A stretch of DNA of 20,273 nucleotides, from NCBI GenBank assembly GCA_013365325.1, contig JABVXV010000627.1, positions 1-20,273 of the forward strand, given 5' to 3'. Below are positions 9,101 to 18,380 of the stretch, in pieces. Made by a program: the position numbers and the translations under genes. The DNA is from Dipetalonema caudispina. Its lineage: Eukaryota; Nematoda; Chromadorea; Rhabditida; Onchocercidae. The first letter of the stretch is position 1. Every line of letters begins with the position of its first letter. The notes under the pieces were generated by a model, which worked only from the letters and a program-made list of their open reading frames with translations, was not told the origin of the DNA and searched no databases.

Positions 9101-12100
9101 GATGTAATGATAATAACAGAGAAGCGATAGAAACAGGAAACTAGTGAGAAATGCAAGTTTTAGAAATTTTCAAACCCTTTCGAAGCTCTTCCCTACTGCC
9201 ACCATCTTGGAAATTAAATCTAAAGCGTTTACTAACGAACACAAATAATAAACATGAAAAATTTTTCATCCAAATTCAAAGGGCTTTAAAACTGATTTTA
9301 TCCTATTCTGAATCAGCAATTTAGTCTAAAAAATGTGACCAGATCAAATAATTCTTTGTTTATTGGAAAATTATTCGAACTTGTTAATACTCACCTAGAT
9401 AAGCTGGTACTGGTACGGATATTTTGATTCCCATCTGACCGACTGAAGCGATTTCCAAGTTTTGTAAGCTTTGACCGCACTGAGTGGGCAACACTCATCA
9501 ACGGGCTTCGTGGCACATCTTCTGATCGTCTGTTTCGGTTGGAAATGATTACTGCAGCTTGTGCTACTAAACTATGTGCCATTGTATTTTCGATGACTAG
9601 CGATTCATCATTCTCGATCTTTTGTGAATCTTGAAGGTCCTGAACTAGGATTTTTGGAATTGTGGTTAAAGGAAAAATTCTGGAAAGAAATCTGTGAATG
9701 TGACAAATTCATGAGACTTTCTGAAAAAAAATATTTCTTGAGAATTTGAATTTAACATCAAGTTTCAATAAATTGACATTGTTTCTTATCCTTCTATCGA
9801 AAAGAATATTTTGGTTCTGAAATGATTTTAATACAGAAATCTTTCGACTTAAAGGTCAAGGATGAAAGGAAGTAGAGATAGAAAGGAGGAGGGTTGAATT
9901 ATTGCTTATTTATACACTCTTTCCTCTAGAAGTACCTCGTGAATTTAATTTGTGCCCAGAAGAACTAGACCGATGGCTTGTATAATAATCTTGTCCAGGA
10001 ATATCACTTATCTCCTTATTTAGTTATGTTTTTAAATTCTGATAGAGATAATTCACAATATTTGGTTTTTGAATTTACCTTAGCGGTAAATGATGCAACA
10101 AGTTCTCCTATCGATTTGACGCATGACGGTTCTGGAAGGACTCGGGAAGTTGAAGGTTCGGGTTCAGCATGATTTCCAGTGCGCTTTTCCGAGATATGAG
10201 TTATAATTGAATCATTGGACTTCGATTCCGGTATCGGTGGTATGGCACGATTCAGTGGTGGTCGCATTTTAGTATCCTCTTTTTCGCCATTACTCTCCAT
10301 AACTGGCCTTGATGGTGGAACAACAACGAGTGTATGCGTACGTGGATAAGGATATGATTGCGAGGATGAACGATAGATCCTGAAAAATCGTTGCTTCTGA
10401 TTTGATCAAAGAAACAGGATACAGAATGAAAAAAAATCTAAAATGATTTGCAGTAGCCAAGGAATACGTTGGCAGAAATTAGGCCATCATAACCATACCA
10501 AGGTAAACTACTACTTGGCTTGCTGATTAGACTACCGTTTCTTTAACATTTCATTTAATGTTTAAATTGCAGCTTAAGCAATTTGTCTTCGAGAATAGAA
10601 AAACATTCTTGATGGAACTGTGCTTCTCAGCGCGAAATATTTATATTTGTTGAAGAAATTACTTAACTTCACTTTGGAAACAGAAACTGCTAAGATGGAA
10701 TCAAATTCGATTGTCAAGATGAAAATGAAAAATGCCTGAAATATTTTCAGAAATTTGGAAATTCCGTAAATTTCGTCAGAAAAACGGAAAATACCATCAA
10801 GCAATACTTTTCTCTTTTTGAAGATGAATTGCTCAAGCTGTAATTTAAGTATGAAATAAAATGCTCAAGTATTATCATGTCAATCGAATCTACGCATTAT
10901 TTGTAAATAGAACAATTGATTAAATTCGTGCAAATCTTTGTCAATTATTTCTTCAAGTATATGATTCTTTTCAGATAAGATATGATTGTATCCGAAGAAG
11001 TCGATAAATACCAGATAAGTACCATTAATTAATGGATCATCAAATACCGCATCAAAATTCTGTTCTCACACTATGGTAAGAGATAAAGGGTGAGTAGTGT
11101 CGAAGTACGGGGTAACAGATAGTTGAATGAGTTTCAACAAGTGAAGGTCGAACGACTGACTCATCAAAAGTTCAAGTAGCTGGTGTTATGACCTTACGAT
11201 CCTGATTTCTCATTCAATAAGCTCATGCAATGACATCACCAAAAGATGGGATGACCTAGTAGCCTCCTTATAATTTTAGGAATGACACTGAACGAAAAAA
11301 AAAGAAAAAAACGAATAGCAATGAACTAAAAATAGATTAAATCAATTAACAAGAATCAATAAAATGTGGGTTGCTACCGAGATAGTGATGTTCAAACAAA
11401 AATTTTGTTTATTTGTGCCAGCGATGGTATAATCAAAAGTGTGGTGTTGACAATAGTCATATCTGATACTAGCGGAAAGCAATAAAGTCCATACATTCTC
11501 ATTGCTAGTGATTCTACCCGCTCAATAAATTATATTTTAAATGTATATGTACATCGCACCCCTTCATGTTATCCTTTTCTCTTTTTTCTTAGCACTACTA
11601 AACTTTAAATTAAAAAAAACACAGTTTAAGTAGACTTCAAGCTTCCAGTTCAATTCTGGATTTTCAAAAAGATAAGAATTATTACAGAAATTCGTTGCAA
11701 AATATTTTTCAAATGAAATAAAATATGATTTACGAGCAAAATCATACATTTAGGATTACACAACATAAAATTTTGGTAATTCTGTGTGAAATTCTCTCTA
11801 ACGAACTATTCGCCAGCAATATGTTAGCAACTTGAATTTTGACTTTTGAATTAGCATTTTGGTTGGAAATTAACAGATAAGAATCATCCAAAACAGGATG
11901 TTGGATAAAGAAACTAGAGTAAGTAAGGTTAGTAAAGATGAAGCATTTGGCGATACACTGATAAAGATAAAATTAAATCAAATAGAAATTGGATATTAAA
12001 TATTTCCTTATCCTTTTATTAGCATATTTGTTATTTGCTTGAATTGATTACTCAGTTGTTTTTTGTTTTTTATTTCTTGTTCAACAGAGAGGCACACAAA

Positions 12101-15100
12101 AGCATATGGAAACCACTAATTTAAAGCAATTCTATTTTAAAATCAAAGTCGAATTTAATCTTGATAATTTAAGACTATGCTAACCAATGTGTTGTCCTAC
12201 CATAACCCCTTAAGAAGAGACTAGTCTGTGATTTGTGAGGTCGAGAAAAAAAACAAGTCCAAAATAAATTTAGTATACAATTACCTATTGAAGTATAATT
12301 AAATTAAAGACGATTCTAACTAACTGCAGAAAATCAAAATTTTTAGACTGTGTAAAGATGGGTGAAGAAGTTGGAAAAAGAAGTGAATATGTATAAAAAA
12401 GAAAAAACAAATTTGTCAATTTATATAAAGGACAAACTTGTCAATTGCATTTTGTGAAGGACATTAGACACACTCTTCTTCTTAAAGTTAAATCTTAATA
12501 AGTATGCTCGGACCGATCGATCAAATTATTAGTTTTAAACTTAATAACTGCTACATTATGCATCCATTGAAAAAGTAGGACTATATCAAGTAATTTAGGC
12601 ATATAAAAAGAATTTTGAGAGGATAAAAATGAGAGGATAGCCAAATCTACGGCTGAACCAGAAAAATTACAACGATAAAGAAAGAATAGAGAGCACTCTA
12701 ACAATGAGCAATTTTCGATTTATAAAAGTAATGAGCAATCCATTCACTGTGGAACTGCATTTTGCCTTAAGCAGCTCCTGTCACAAAAGTTTATGACAAT
12801 AACGATAACGATAGTAATGATAATAACGACAGTAACAATAACATAGAAAGAGATAACTAAATTGAAGAAAAGCGCGAAAAGATCATATAAATAGAATTTA
12901 AGATCTGAAGTTCAATGATTGCAGGAAACAGACCAGCAGATGTTTAAATAATGGTACGTATCAACTAGATGCAATGTCAAAGGATTTCGGAAAATATCTC
13001 ATGGTGACTGCAATAAACAGAATAACACCGGAATAATTAGGTAGAATCATCAAATACTAAATATCTCATCGATTTTTACTTCTAGGGATTCCCTAACGAT
13101 AAGGTTTCAAAATTTCAAAAGTGGTCTAAAATATATCTTAGTAGATCGTATAAATGACGCGTTCAACTATTGTAGTTTTCAAACATGATGTTATTCTGTA
13201 CAACTGGTGAACTAATTTTTCCAGTAATTGATGCAAATAAAGTGGATAGTTTATTGGAATCATTCAAATTTTGATTGAATATATGCAAGTATAAACCTAT
13301 TTTTTGTTGAAAATATCGAAAAGAATATAGCATGAACAGCGGGGAGAAAAAACTACTGTAATGATTTTTTTTTTTTTTCAGATTTTTTATCATACTGATA
13401 GATGAAACATTTGTTATCAAAGGTGAAACGTTTTTAGAGCCCCTATAAATTTCCAATCATTTTAGTGAAAAATGCTTACAAATTAATTCATAGTTGAAAA
13501 CTTCATTCCGGCAAAGTAGGGTCCTTCCTACGTAACCATTTGCATTTAATCCGGACACATTCTTCCATATACTTAAAATCATCTCTAAAAAACATGCATT
13601 AACTAATAGTTAAGTCTAATTCAATTCTAAGCTATCTTTATATGAGTCTCACCTAGAGATACGGTTGTAACGTATCTATTCTCTCCTATTCCTGCTATGG
13701 TGATTCGAAGTGATTCATTCCACGTCAATTAATAAGCTTCAATATTTCTGGGAATGTTTGAAGCTTTCAATTATTTATCAAACTGATCAGCCATTATTAG
13801 TGATGAACTATTTTGAGGAATCTTTTTTAGTGTAACACACGATACAGTCAGCACAAACAGAATTTTCCGTCTTGGGACAATACCGAAACCTTCACGAATT
13901 TTAGTTCCATAATTCATTATTTTACAGCAGTTATATGAGATATATTCTTGTTGAAATTTCCAAGTATTTTACCAATATCACTTCCCAGAAGATTACAAAA
14001 TTTCGATCTTCTTATCGAAAGATATCCTTTTTGAAAAAGAAGATATTATTTTGTAAGGCAGAAATACACAACATCTCACAAGCAGTAACTGAACGAATAA
14101 GAAGCACAATTGTGAAAGAGAGAGATGGACATAAGAAGCAAACACTAATACTGAGATTAGTTTTCAATCATGTATATGCTTCATTGATTTATAAGGGTTT
14201 CATTATAATGGTACTTTTATCCGAATCTATCACCTATCGTCGAAGTTCTTCCCGCTATTTTAAAAGATATATCAAATAGTGCTGAAATGTGAAATGAGGA
14301 TTAGTATTTCAACTTAAGCCATTCTTTATGAAATGTTAATCAACACCACCGAATCGATCATGCGAAACAAATAATCAATAAGTTCATTTAATCAATGAAA
14401 TTCATGAAACCTAACCTAAACATCTTACTAAATTACAATTATCCAGACTAAACAGTAATAATTGCAACAAAAAGATATAAAAACAAGCAAAACAACGGCT
14501 GTTACTAGCATTATTGCAAACAGATTCACCACAAAAAAATTCGTCAGGTCTGCGATCATATCTCAGTAATATCGAGAAAGCTGTATTGGATGATATTCGA
14601 TTAGCCTTCGTATTACTTCTCTTCCGTATATTAGATTATTTGCTTCGTATATGAAACGCAGTTAAGGAAGAGAATTCCGCACGATCAGCTTTATTGTCTA
14701 TTTAAAGATGTGTTATGTGAATTCGTCGTACTCAAATGATTAATTGGAAATAGGGACAATACAAGAAATAAGCACTCTCCCTTCGTTAAACATCTTATCT
14801 GGCTCGCATGTCTATGGTACCATGAAATAGCTCGACAGGGAAGTAAGAAGTAGATGGATTCAGAAAATCAGAAGAGGATTACAGAAACACGATTCAAATT
14901 AGAATCAGTTGTAGATGAAGGAGAAAAAAGCTTCTGAACATCAATGGAGCAATAAATACGTGGCTTACTTGTTCATCGAAAATCGTATTGAAGAACGTTC
15001 CAGATGACGGATGCTTGCTCGCTTTCTCAGCAAATGATAAAAGTAGCGATGTTGTCGACGTTGGCCAAGCTGTTGCTGCTGTCGATCGAGCAACTGCGAC

Positions 15101-15411
15101 TGTTGACTACCCATAAACGACCGCAAACGCGTGCGTGTAGCCTCTCCCCTTGTCGTTGGCAGTGTTGAAGCTGCCACAATCAAAGAGACATCTAATCTAG
15201 CTAGCTAATGCATAACTTTGCCAAATCTAGTGGAGCTTATCAGGATGGAAGGAATGGAAAAGACGCGACACTACTACTTGTCAGCACTTTTAATTATTCA
15301 CTCTGTGACGACAACTATTGCCACTCTCGGTCACATCAACGATGTCGTCACTCACTTCTCCTTCATCTTACAACGTCTTTTCCCATTTTCGATTCCTTCG
15401 TTCGCATTCAT
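5811..15411 (-). CDS. Gene B: nine-exon gene for a Ser/Pro-rich protein with CDK sites and APC/C-type degrons
   Basis: Not recognised as a named family. Exons in transcript order: 15411-15372, 15170-14969, 10379-10079, 9639-9395, 7871-7360, 7043-6880, 6733-6559, 6316-6229, 6117-5811. Phases agree at all eight junctions, giving 677 residues. The protein looks disordered: a Gln/Arg-rich N-terminus (about 36-80), a proline-rich part (about 88-131), and a long Ser/Thr/Lys/Arg region. Short motifs visible: RSSTLP at 13-18 (14-3-3 type), RAIPPIP at 125-131 (class I SH3 ligand), RSKLTKLGN at 236-244 (D-box form), KEN at 413-415, and CDK consensus TPPR at 472, SPVK at 508, SPEK at 638 and SPDK at 642. 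Five more SP sites are present. I see no membrane segment or catalytic domain. A cell-cycle or cytoskeletal scaffold role is an inference from these motifs only. Confidence 0.75.
6229..6316 (-). CDS. Gene B exon 8
   Basis: The acceptor is ATTTTTCAG and the donor is AA|GTATGT. Only one frame is open; it encodes 28 polar residues (ACSNQFLNNEST to KGSLDDRR) and its two leftover bases join exon 9 as Lys. Entry needs one base from the exon before, so it does not fit the strongest donor of exon 7 and requires the weaker one at 6559. If the strong donor is used, this exon is read in another frame and stops after seven residues. Confidence 0.55.
6559..6733 (-). CDS. Gene B exon 7 (short form; long form ends at 6494)
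   Basis: The acceptor is ATTTCTTACAG, phase 0. The exon is open through 6494, where a perfect donor CACAA|GTAAGT sits (240 nt). Only a donor GAG|GTTACT at 6559 preserves the frame of exon 8. Shared sequence includes NSPAVEMSPVKF with a full CDK site (SPVK) and an acidic Ser-rich stretch. Both donors may be used: the long form would end KLAATNF and stop, making a protein of 575 residues. Confidence 0.6.
6880..7043 (-). CDS. Gene B exon 6, basic with TPPR site
   Basis: The acceptor is TTGTTCTTCTAG and the donor is CCAG|GTACTT. It encodes 54 residues after a split Glu codon, strongly basic at the end (TTPPRRLPARKP), with a CDK-type TPPR at residue 472 of the full protein. The Arg/Pro cluster could be a nuclear localisation signal or an SH3/WW ligand; the sequence does not decide which. 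Confidence 0.75.
7360..7871 (-). CDS. Gene B exon 5, largest exon, with KEN motif
   Basis: The acceptor is CTTTTGTTGCAG and the donor is GCAG|GTAATT. It is 512 nt, the longest uninterrupted coding block in the window, encoding 170 residues after a split Ser. Contents in order: a basic start (MRRGPVDKP), alternating RIPRIPRSR, SP sites at protein residues 330 and 386, and SKNKENIKD with the KEN tripeptide at 413-415. No folded domain is apparent. Composition is much less AT-rich than the flanking introns. Confidence 0.85.
7872..9394 (-). other. Gene B intron 4, hosts a plus-strand candidate gene
   Basis: A 1.52-kb intron with donor AG|GTGAGT and acceptor TTGTTGCAG. On the opposite strand it contains an unusually long open frame (7893-8309) and a second coding-like block (8402-8563), described separately. 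The rest (8564-9394) is AT-rich, with an AATAAA on the plus strand at 8846-8851 and no further gene that I can support. Confidence 0.6.
7994..8563 (+). CDS. Candidate nested gene inside gene B intron 4, partial
   Basis: Not recognised. Three candidate exons on the strand opposite to gene B: 7994-8081 (acceptor TTATACAG, donor ATG|GTAATT), 8235-8279 (acceptor AAATTACAG, donor AAA|GTAAGA) and 8402-8563 (acceptor TTTCTCTACGTAG, stop TAA). The last two junctions are phase 0. They encode 97 residues: a basic Ser/Thr/Lys segment, a charged coiled-coil-like piece (KELDEVREMHEVEVK), then a Lys/Asn-rich tail ending SIDAK. The first exon needs two bases from an upstream exon I could not find; otherwise translation would begin at the Met ending exon 1, giving 69 residues. 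An AATAAA follows at 8846-8851. It may be a real nested gene, a decayed copy, or chance. Confidence 0.3.
9395..9639 (-). CDS. Gene B exon 4, with D-box-like motif
   Basis: The donor is CTAG|GTGAGT. The acceptor consistent with phase is AGTTCAG at 9640. A better-looking acceptor TTTCTTTCCAG 40 bases upstream (exon start 9679) is also open but does not match the phase of exon 3. The exon encodes 81 residues: an acidic start, an Ala/Val/Ile-rich hydrophobic patch (SLVAQAAVII), PRSPL, and RSKLTKLGN followed by basic RFSRS. RxxLxxxxN is the D-box consensus read by the anaphase-promoting complex. Confidence 0.75.
10079..10379 (-). CDS. Gene B exon 3, proline-rich with SH3-type motif
   Basis: The acceptor is CGATTTTTCAG and the donor is AAG|GTAAAT, both good. 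It encodes 100 residues after a split Lys. It starts Tyr/Ser/Pro-rich (YPYPRTHT), has VVVPPSRP, then RPPLNRAIPPIP, which contains RxxPxxP at residues 125-131. Later come EPEPSTSR and the possibly helical KSIGELVASFTAK. The proline motifs suggest binding of SH3-domain adaptors, inferred from consensus only. Confidence 0.8.
10380..14968 (-). other. Gene B intron 2 (4.6 kb)
   Basis: Bounded by donor AA|GTAAGC at 14968 and acceptor TTTTTCAG at 10380. It is by far the largest intron of the gene. A large early intron often carries regulatory elements, but I can point to none. Contents noted: a plus-strand open stretch 10599-10739, a trinucleotide-rich tract 12795-12842, an 11-base T run near 13369, and a 114-codon plus-strand ORF at 13935-14279 that I regard as probable chance. 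Confidence 0.6.
12795..12842 (+). repeat. Degenerate AAY/GAY trinucleotide tract
   Basis: Sixteen consecutive triplets of the form AAY, GAY or AGY (AAT, AAC, GAT, GAC, AGT), a degenerate trinucleotide repeat. Read in frame it would encode Asn/Asp/Ser only. It is intronic to gene B on the opposite strand and ends in a stop soon after, so I read it as a decayed microsatellite and not as an exon. Confidence 0.7.
14969..15170 (-). CDS. Gene B exon 2, Gln/Arg-rich
   Basis: The acceptor is TTGATTGTGGCAG and the donor is AACAA|GTAAGC. It encodes 66 residues: RTRLRSF, then MGSQQSQLLDRQQQQ, then a strongly basic helix-prone stretch (LLRKRASIRHLERSSIRF). If transcription or trans-splicing began here, translation could start at the internal ATG, giving an N-terminus MGSQQS that fits an N-myristoylation signal (MGxxxS). 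With the upstream exon 1 joined, that Gly is internal and cannot be modified. Confidence 0.75.
15372..15411 (-). CDS. Gene B exon 1, 40-nt initial coding exon
   Basis: ATG at 15411-15409, then 13 codons (MNANEGIENGKRR) and one base before a donor GTT|GTAAGA. The leftover T joins CT of exon 2 as Ser and keeps the long frame open, giving RRSSTLP at the junction. The 201-nt intron has normal borders. I chose this start because exon 2 has no ATG before residue 33 of the joined frame and phase, donor and acceptor all agree. A short exon found by eye carries some risk. Confidence 0.6.
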
Positions 15412-15416
15412 CTACT

Positions 15417-15424
15417 TATATATA
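15417..15424 (-). promoter_or_regulatory. TATATATA element next to the gene B start
   Basis: An 8-base alternating TA run ends five bases upstream of the proposed gene B ATG. That is too close to be a TATA box for a transcript using this ATG with a normal 5' UTR. It would suit a transcript starting in exon 1 or its intron and using the ATG in exon 2. Such runs are common by chance here. Confidence 0.2.
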
Positions 15425-17273
15425 CGCATAAGCAGTACAACTGGACACTTCATCAATCTCCTCTCCATATAAGCCTGCTTGGAGTTAAATTTGACGTACA
15501 GCTTGTCAGAAGGTCGAGGATTTTTTTATTGATTCTTGATTGTTACATTGTTACAAGAGTAGGTTGTGTGAAATGGAGGGAAGAGAAATGAATTTGGATC
15601 CTTTGCAGCAAAGTAGTATTTAGCTAATGAGGAATATTGATGGAATTTTAATTTAGAAAGAAGATAAGGTAACAGTATCGAAAGATTTCATTGGGAAATG
15701 CAATATGTGAAGTTTTTAGAAAAGTCGAATATGCTAATATGTTTCATTCTATCATGGTATCGCTTTTTTCCAAATTAAACCTAATTGTTTTCGGCTGCTT
15801 TTACTACTTTTGGATAGATCTGCTGCTTTTGTTATCCTACCTGTTTAAAAGAAGTCAAAAAATCCTTGCTCGAAATTTTGCTAAATATCAAGCCCAATCA
15901 TATAAAAAATATAAATTTTCCTCAGTTAAAAATGCCAAAACTCGGGCGTATGAATTTCAGGTCTCCTTCTATATCAGCATGTAAAATAATCTACTTAGAA
16001 AGTAGACAGAAAAAAGTGTTGAGACAAATAGAACAATGTTACTAAATATTCTAGCAAACCTGCTTCAAATTTTTCAAAAAAAAAAAAAAAAAATCAAACA
16101 AAAGAGCAGACCAAATAGTAAATGAAATCAGTAAACTGGAAATTCCTGAAACACTGCTGTATTTATAATGAATGCATAATTACTACATACTAATCATTAA
16201 TAAGACATAGCAAAAGATAGAATACGAAAGGTTTATCACACCTGCATTAGAAATTGGTCCACAAGTTATCTTGTTTACTTGCCTTTAATAGTTGCATCTA
16301 ATTTGGTTGTGTAATGAATTTAGTCATGGCAATGATCGGTATTAGTAATTCAGTTCCGATGAGTCTCATCGTCCAACCATTCCTTTATGTCACTTGCTTG
16401 GAAAACAACTGAAGTTATCAAATGAAATTTGCTGACTTGATTCAGATAAAATGTTTTCAGAAAAAAGGGAAAGAAAAAAAAATGTTTACGAAAAGTGTGC
16501 ATTAACTTCGCTGATCAATAAGATACCGATTACAATGCACCCACATTTTCTTTACTTTCTTTAGCAAATAAATTGCTAATCAACTGCCAACTTTGTTACA
16601 AATGTCCAATAATTTATTCCGATGTCACAAGTTATTACGTGTAATTAAGAAGTATACATAGTTCTACGACATGAAAAAGTTACTGAGTTGGCAAAATTTC
16701 CACCCTGAATACTCAATAAGACGAAGTTCAACAAGAGAATCTTTGAGAAAAGTGATGATAAACTTGCCAAACTACACCAAAAACTTGCATGGCTTTGATC
16801 AACAATCATTAAGCTTAAGTAAACGATAATCTTCTGAATGATAAACAATCGGTTATTCTAGTCACAGTTCTTTCCTGTAATTGTTGCTTATTTTGACCAA
16901 TGTCTGTTGCAGAATTTTTTCATCTCTCTCAAAATAATTCAGAAAGGATAGGTCGTTATATCACCATGATCGGCATGAATTCCCATTTATACAGCATGAA
17001 TTCCAGTCGTATTTTTGCTGGAAACTGGCAAAAGCTCACGTAATAGAATTTATGTCCTGTGCAGCATGCAAATAAAGCACAACAGAAAGAGTGCTTGTTG
17101 AATGCCGGATGGATAATGGTTGCTATATCATAAAGCTTCCCCTTATAATTCCTGCGCTTTTCATGTATTCAACTCTCCTGGCTTCGAAAAAATCATTTTG
17201 CATTTATTTCAAATAATATTTTATATTTGTGTTTTTAATTTCGAAGGTATTCCTATGCAGCATAATCGTGAAA
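15425..17273. other. Upstream flank of gene B, no firm gene
   Basis: The first stretch to about 15480 is less AT-rich and probably contains the gene B promoter and 5' UTR. Two overlapping plus-strand ORFs (15208-15591 and 15218-15472) run antisense to exon 1 and are read as by-products of composition. A plus-strand ORF at 15691-15984 starts with ATG but has a mixed hydrophobic/Lys composition typical of chance ORFs. An 18-base A tract is at 16076-16093. From 16100 to 17270 I see nothing coding. Confidence 0.5.
16076..16093 (+). repeat. Homopolymer A tract, 18 bases
   Basis: A run of 18 A following TTTTTC. No source gene or target duplication is visible beside it. A similar 18-base A run is at 4936-4953. 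Confidence 0.85.
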
Positions 17274-17453
17274 ATGCACACAGTGAACAATATAAAAATA
17301 AGAAATCCATATGAATTGCAAGAAGCAAATGACCGTAACAGGAAAACTTCAAATTATTTGTCGATGTTACAAAATGTAAGAATGAATTACTCGGGTAATG
17401 AACATAACCTATTGATGACTACCCGAGAGAGTTATTGCTCTTCTCATCGCTAA
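17274..17453 (+). CDS. Weak candidate exon or small ORF
   Basis: Open for 59 codons from an ATG to TAA, encoding a polar peptide with NPYELQEANDRNRK and no recognisable domain. A strong donor-like AAT|GTAAGA lies inside at 17375/17376, so only the first part might be exon. An 8-bp perfect inverted repeat (CTCGGGTA at 17390, TACCCGAG at 17420) falls in the part after that donor. Another plus-strand frame is also open over the first 40 bases. I would not call this a gene without support from expression or homology. Confidence 0.15.
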   Translation: MHTVNNIKIRNPYELQEANDRNRKTSNYLSMLQNVRMNYSGNEHNLLMTTRESYCSSHR

Positions 17454-18233
17454 CTAGAAATTTGATTATCAAATTTGGATTGGTAGATGACCTGAGTAGT
17501 AAGAACTATTTATCTATGGATCAGGTTCTTCAAGTGCGGCTAATTGAGAGAAGTGAGATTTGCTTTTACTAGTTATCCATTTTTGATTGCTGGATTCAAG
17601 TTACTTGCCATAACTATTTATCAGATATCCGTACCCTTACCTCGGTAAGCTACAATTTTAAAATTTTATAGCATATAATAATTAGTTCTAAGTTATAAAT
17701 TTTTATGAAATAGAATGAAATTAACAGATTTTAATATTTCATTTGTACAAATGTTTTTTTCCTTATCATTAATCACATTATTATTCAGGCGAACCGGCAA
17801 CTTTGCTAGTATTCATAACATTTTTAGGAGAGGTATAGTTCATAGCTTTTATTCTCATCCGGTTTTCTATTTTCTTGTTTCTTGTTTCAGTTGTTTCACT
17901 TGAACAAGTTGTTTTGAAGTGTTAGAATCTTTGTATCGTGTTACAGTTGGGTAGTTTGCAATTCTCCAACGACAAATACGTATATGGTGATGTGTGGATT
18001 AAGATCGGCAGTTGAATACGATGTTTGAGAAAGGATATAGAATCGAATATATGAAAATAGAAACTCTATTACAATGAAGAAGGTTTTGATACTCAAGATC
18101 TGGCAACAGATAACTTATCATCTATCTTTATCAAAAAATTGGGAGAAGCAATGAACTGGATAGAGAAATAGAATTATTTCCAAGTTAATACTGCATAAAT
18201 GATGACGGACAATAAGAGTATGACATAAAATAA
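17454..18233. other. AT-rich stretch, several short open frames
   Basis: No gene I can support. On the plus strand there are short open pieces near 17430-17570 and 17950-18010, and another after GGCAG at about 18016, each under 60 codons. They do not chain together convincingly by phase. Confidence 0.4.
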
Positions 18234-18380
18234 ATCACTTCCGTTTTCTGCAACTTAGTTTTTCTCTTCGCATATATAGCAAGAATCGAACTCCCGGTTG
18301 AGGAGTTATCTCAAAAATATGAAGTCAGTGAGGATTATACGACAGTTGATATGTCACCGGTTAACATTGATATGGAATAA
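18234..18380 (+). CDS. Candidate 3'-terminal exon of an unidentified plus-strand gene
   Basis: Open from 18234 to a TAA at 18378-18380. The first part (about 16 codons) is hydrophobic (CNLVFLFAYIA), like the end of a membrane helix. The second part is acidic and polar (ELPVEELSQKYEV, then DMSPVNIDME), like a cytoplasmic tail. Codon choice in the second part is less AT-biased than nearby DNA. Possible acceptors are CAACTTAG at 18258 and CATATATAG at 18279. I could not find upstream exons that match in phase. It may be the end of a gene whose body is unclear, or chance. Confidence 0.25.
   Translation: MTSVFCNLVFLFAYIARIELPVEELSQKYEVSEDYTTVDMSPVNIDME

Noticed and set aside
9978..10300. Plus-strand 64-codon ORF at 9978-10172
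   Set aside because: It is the mirror of gene B exon 3, which has strong splice borders and correct phase on the minus strand.
13163..13456. 97-codon minus-strand ORF in gene B intron 2
   Set aside because: Poly-Lys and Phe/Ile/Asn content comes from an adjacent T run and AT-rich DNA, there are no splice borders, and the length is within chance expectation.
15208..15591. 127-codon plus-strand ORF with ATG, plus an overlapping 84-codon ORF
   Set aside because: Both are antisense to or beside the gene B first exon and intron, overlap each other in different frames, and show mixed composition without a domain. The higher local GC simply lowers stop density.
17390..17427. 8-bp perfect inverted repeat as a terminator or regulatory hairpin
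   Set aside because: Eight pairs with a 22-base spacer is weak, and eukaryotic genes do not use such terminators; it is noted only inside the candidate exon entry.
18270..18310. tRNA-like T-loop (GTTCGATTC on the minus strand)
   Set aside because: The flanking stem does not pair properly and no acceptor stem, D-arm or anticodon arm can be placed around it.
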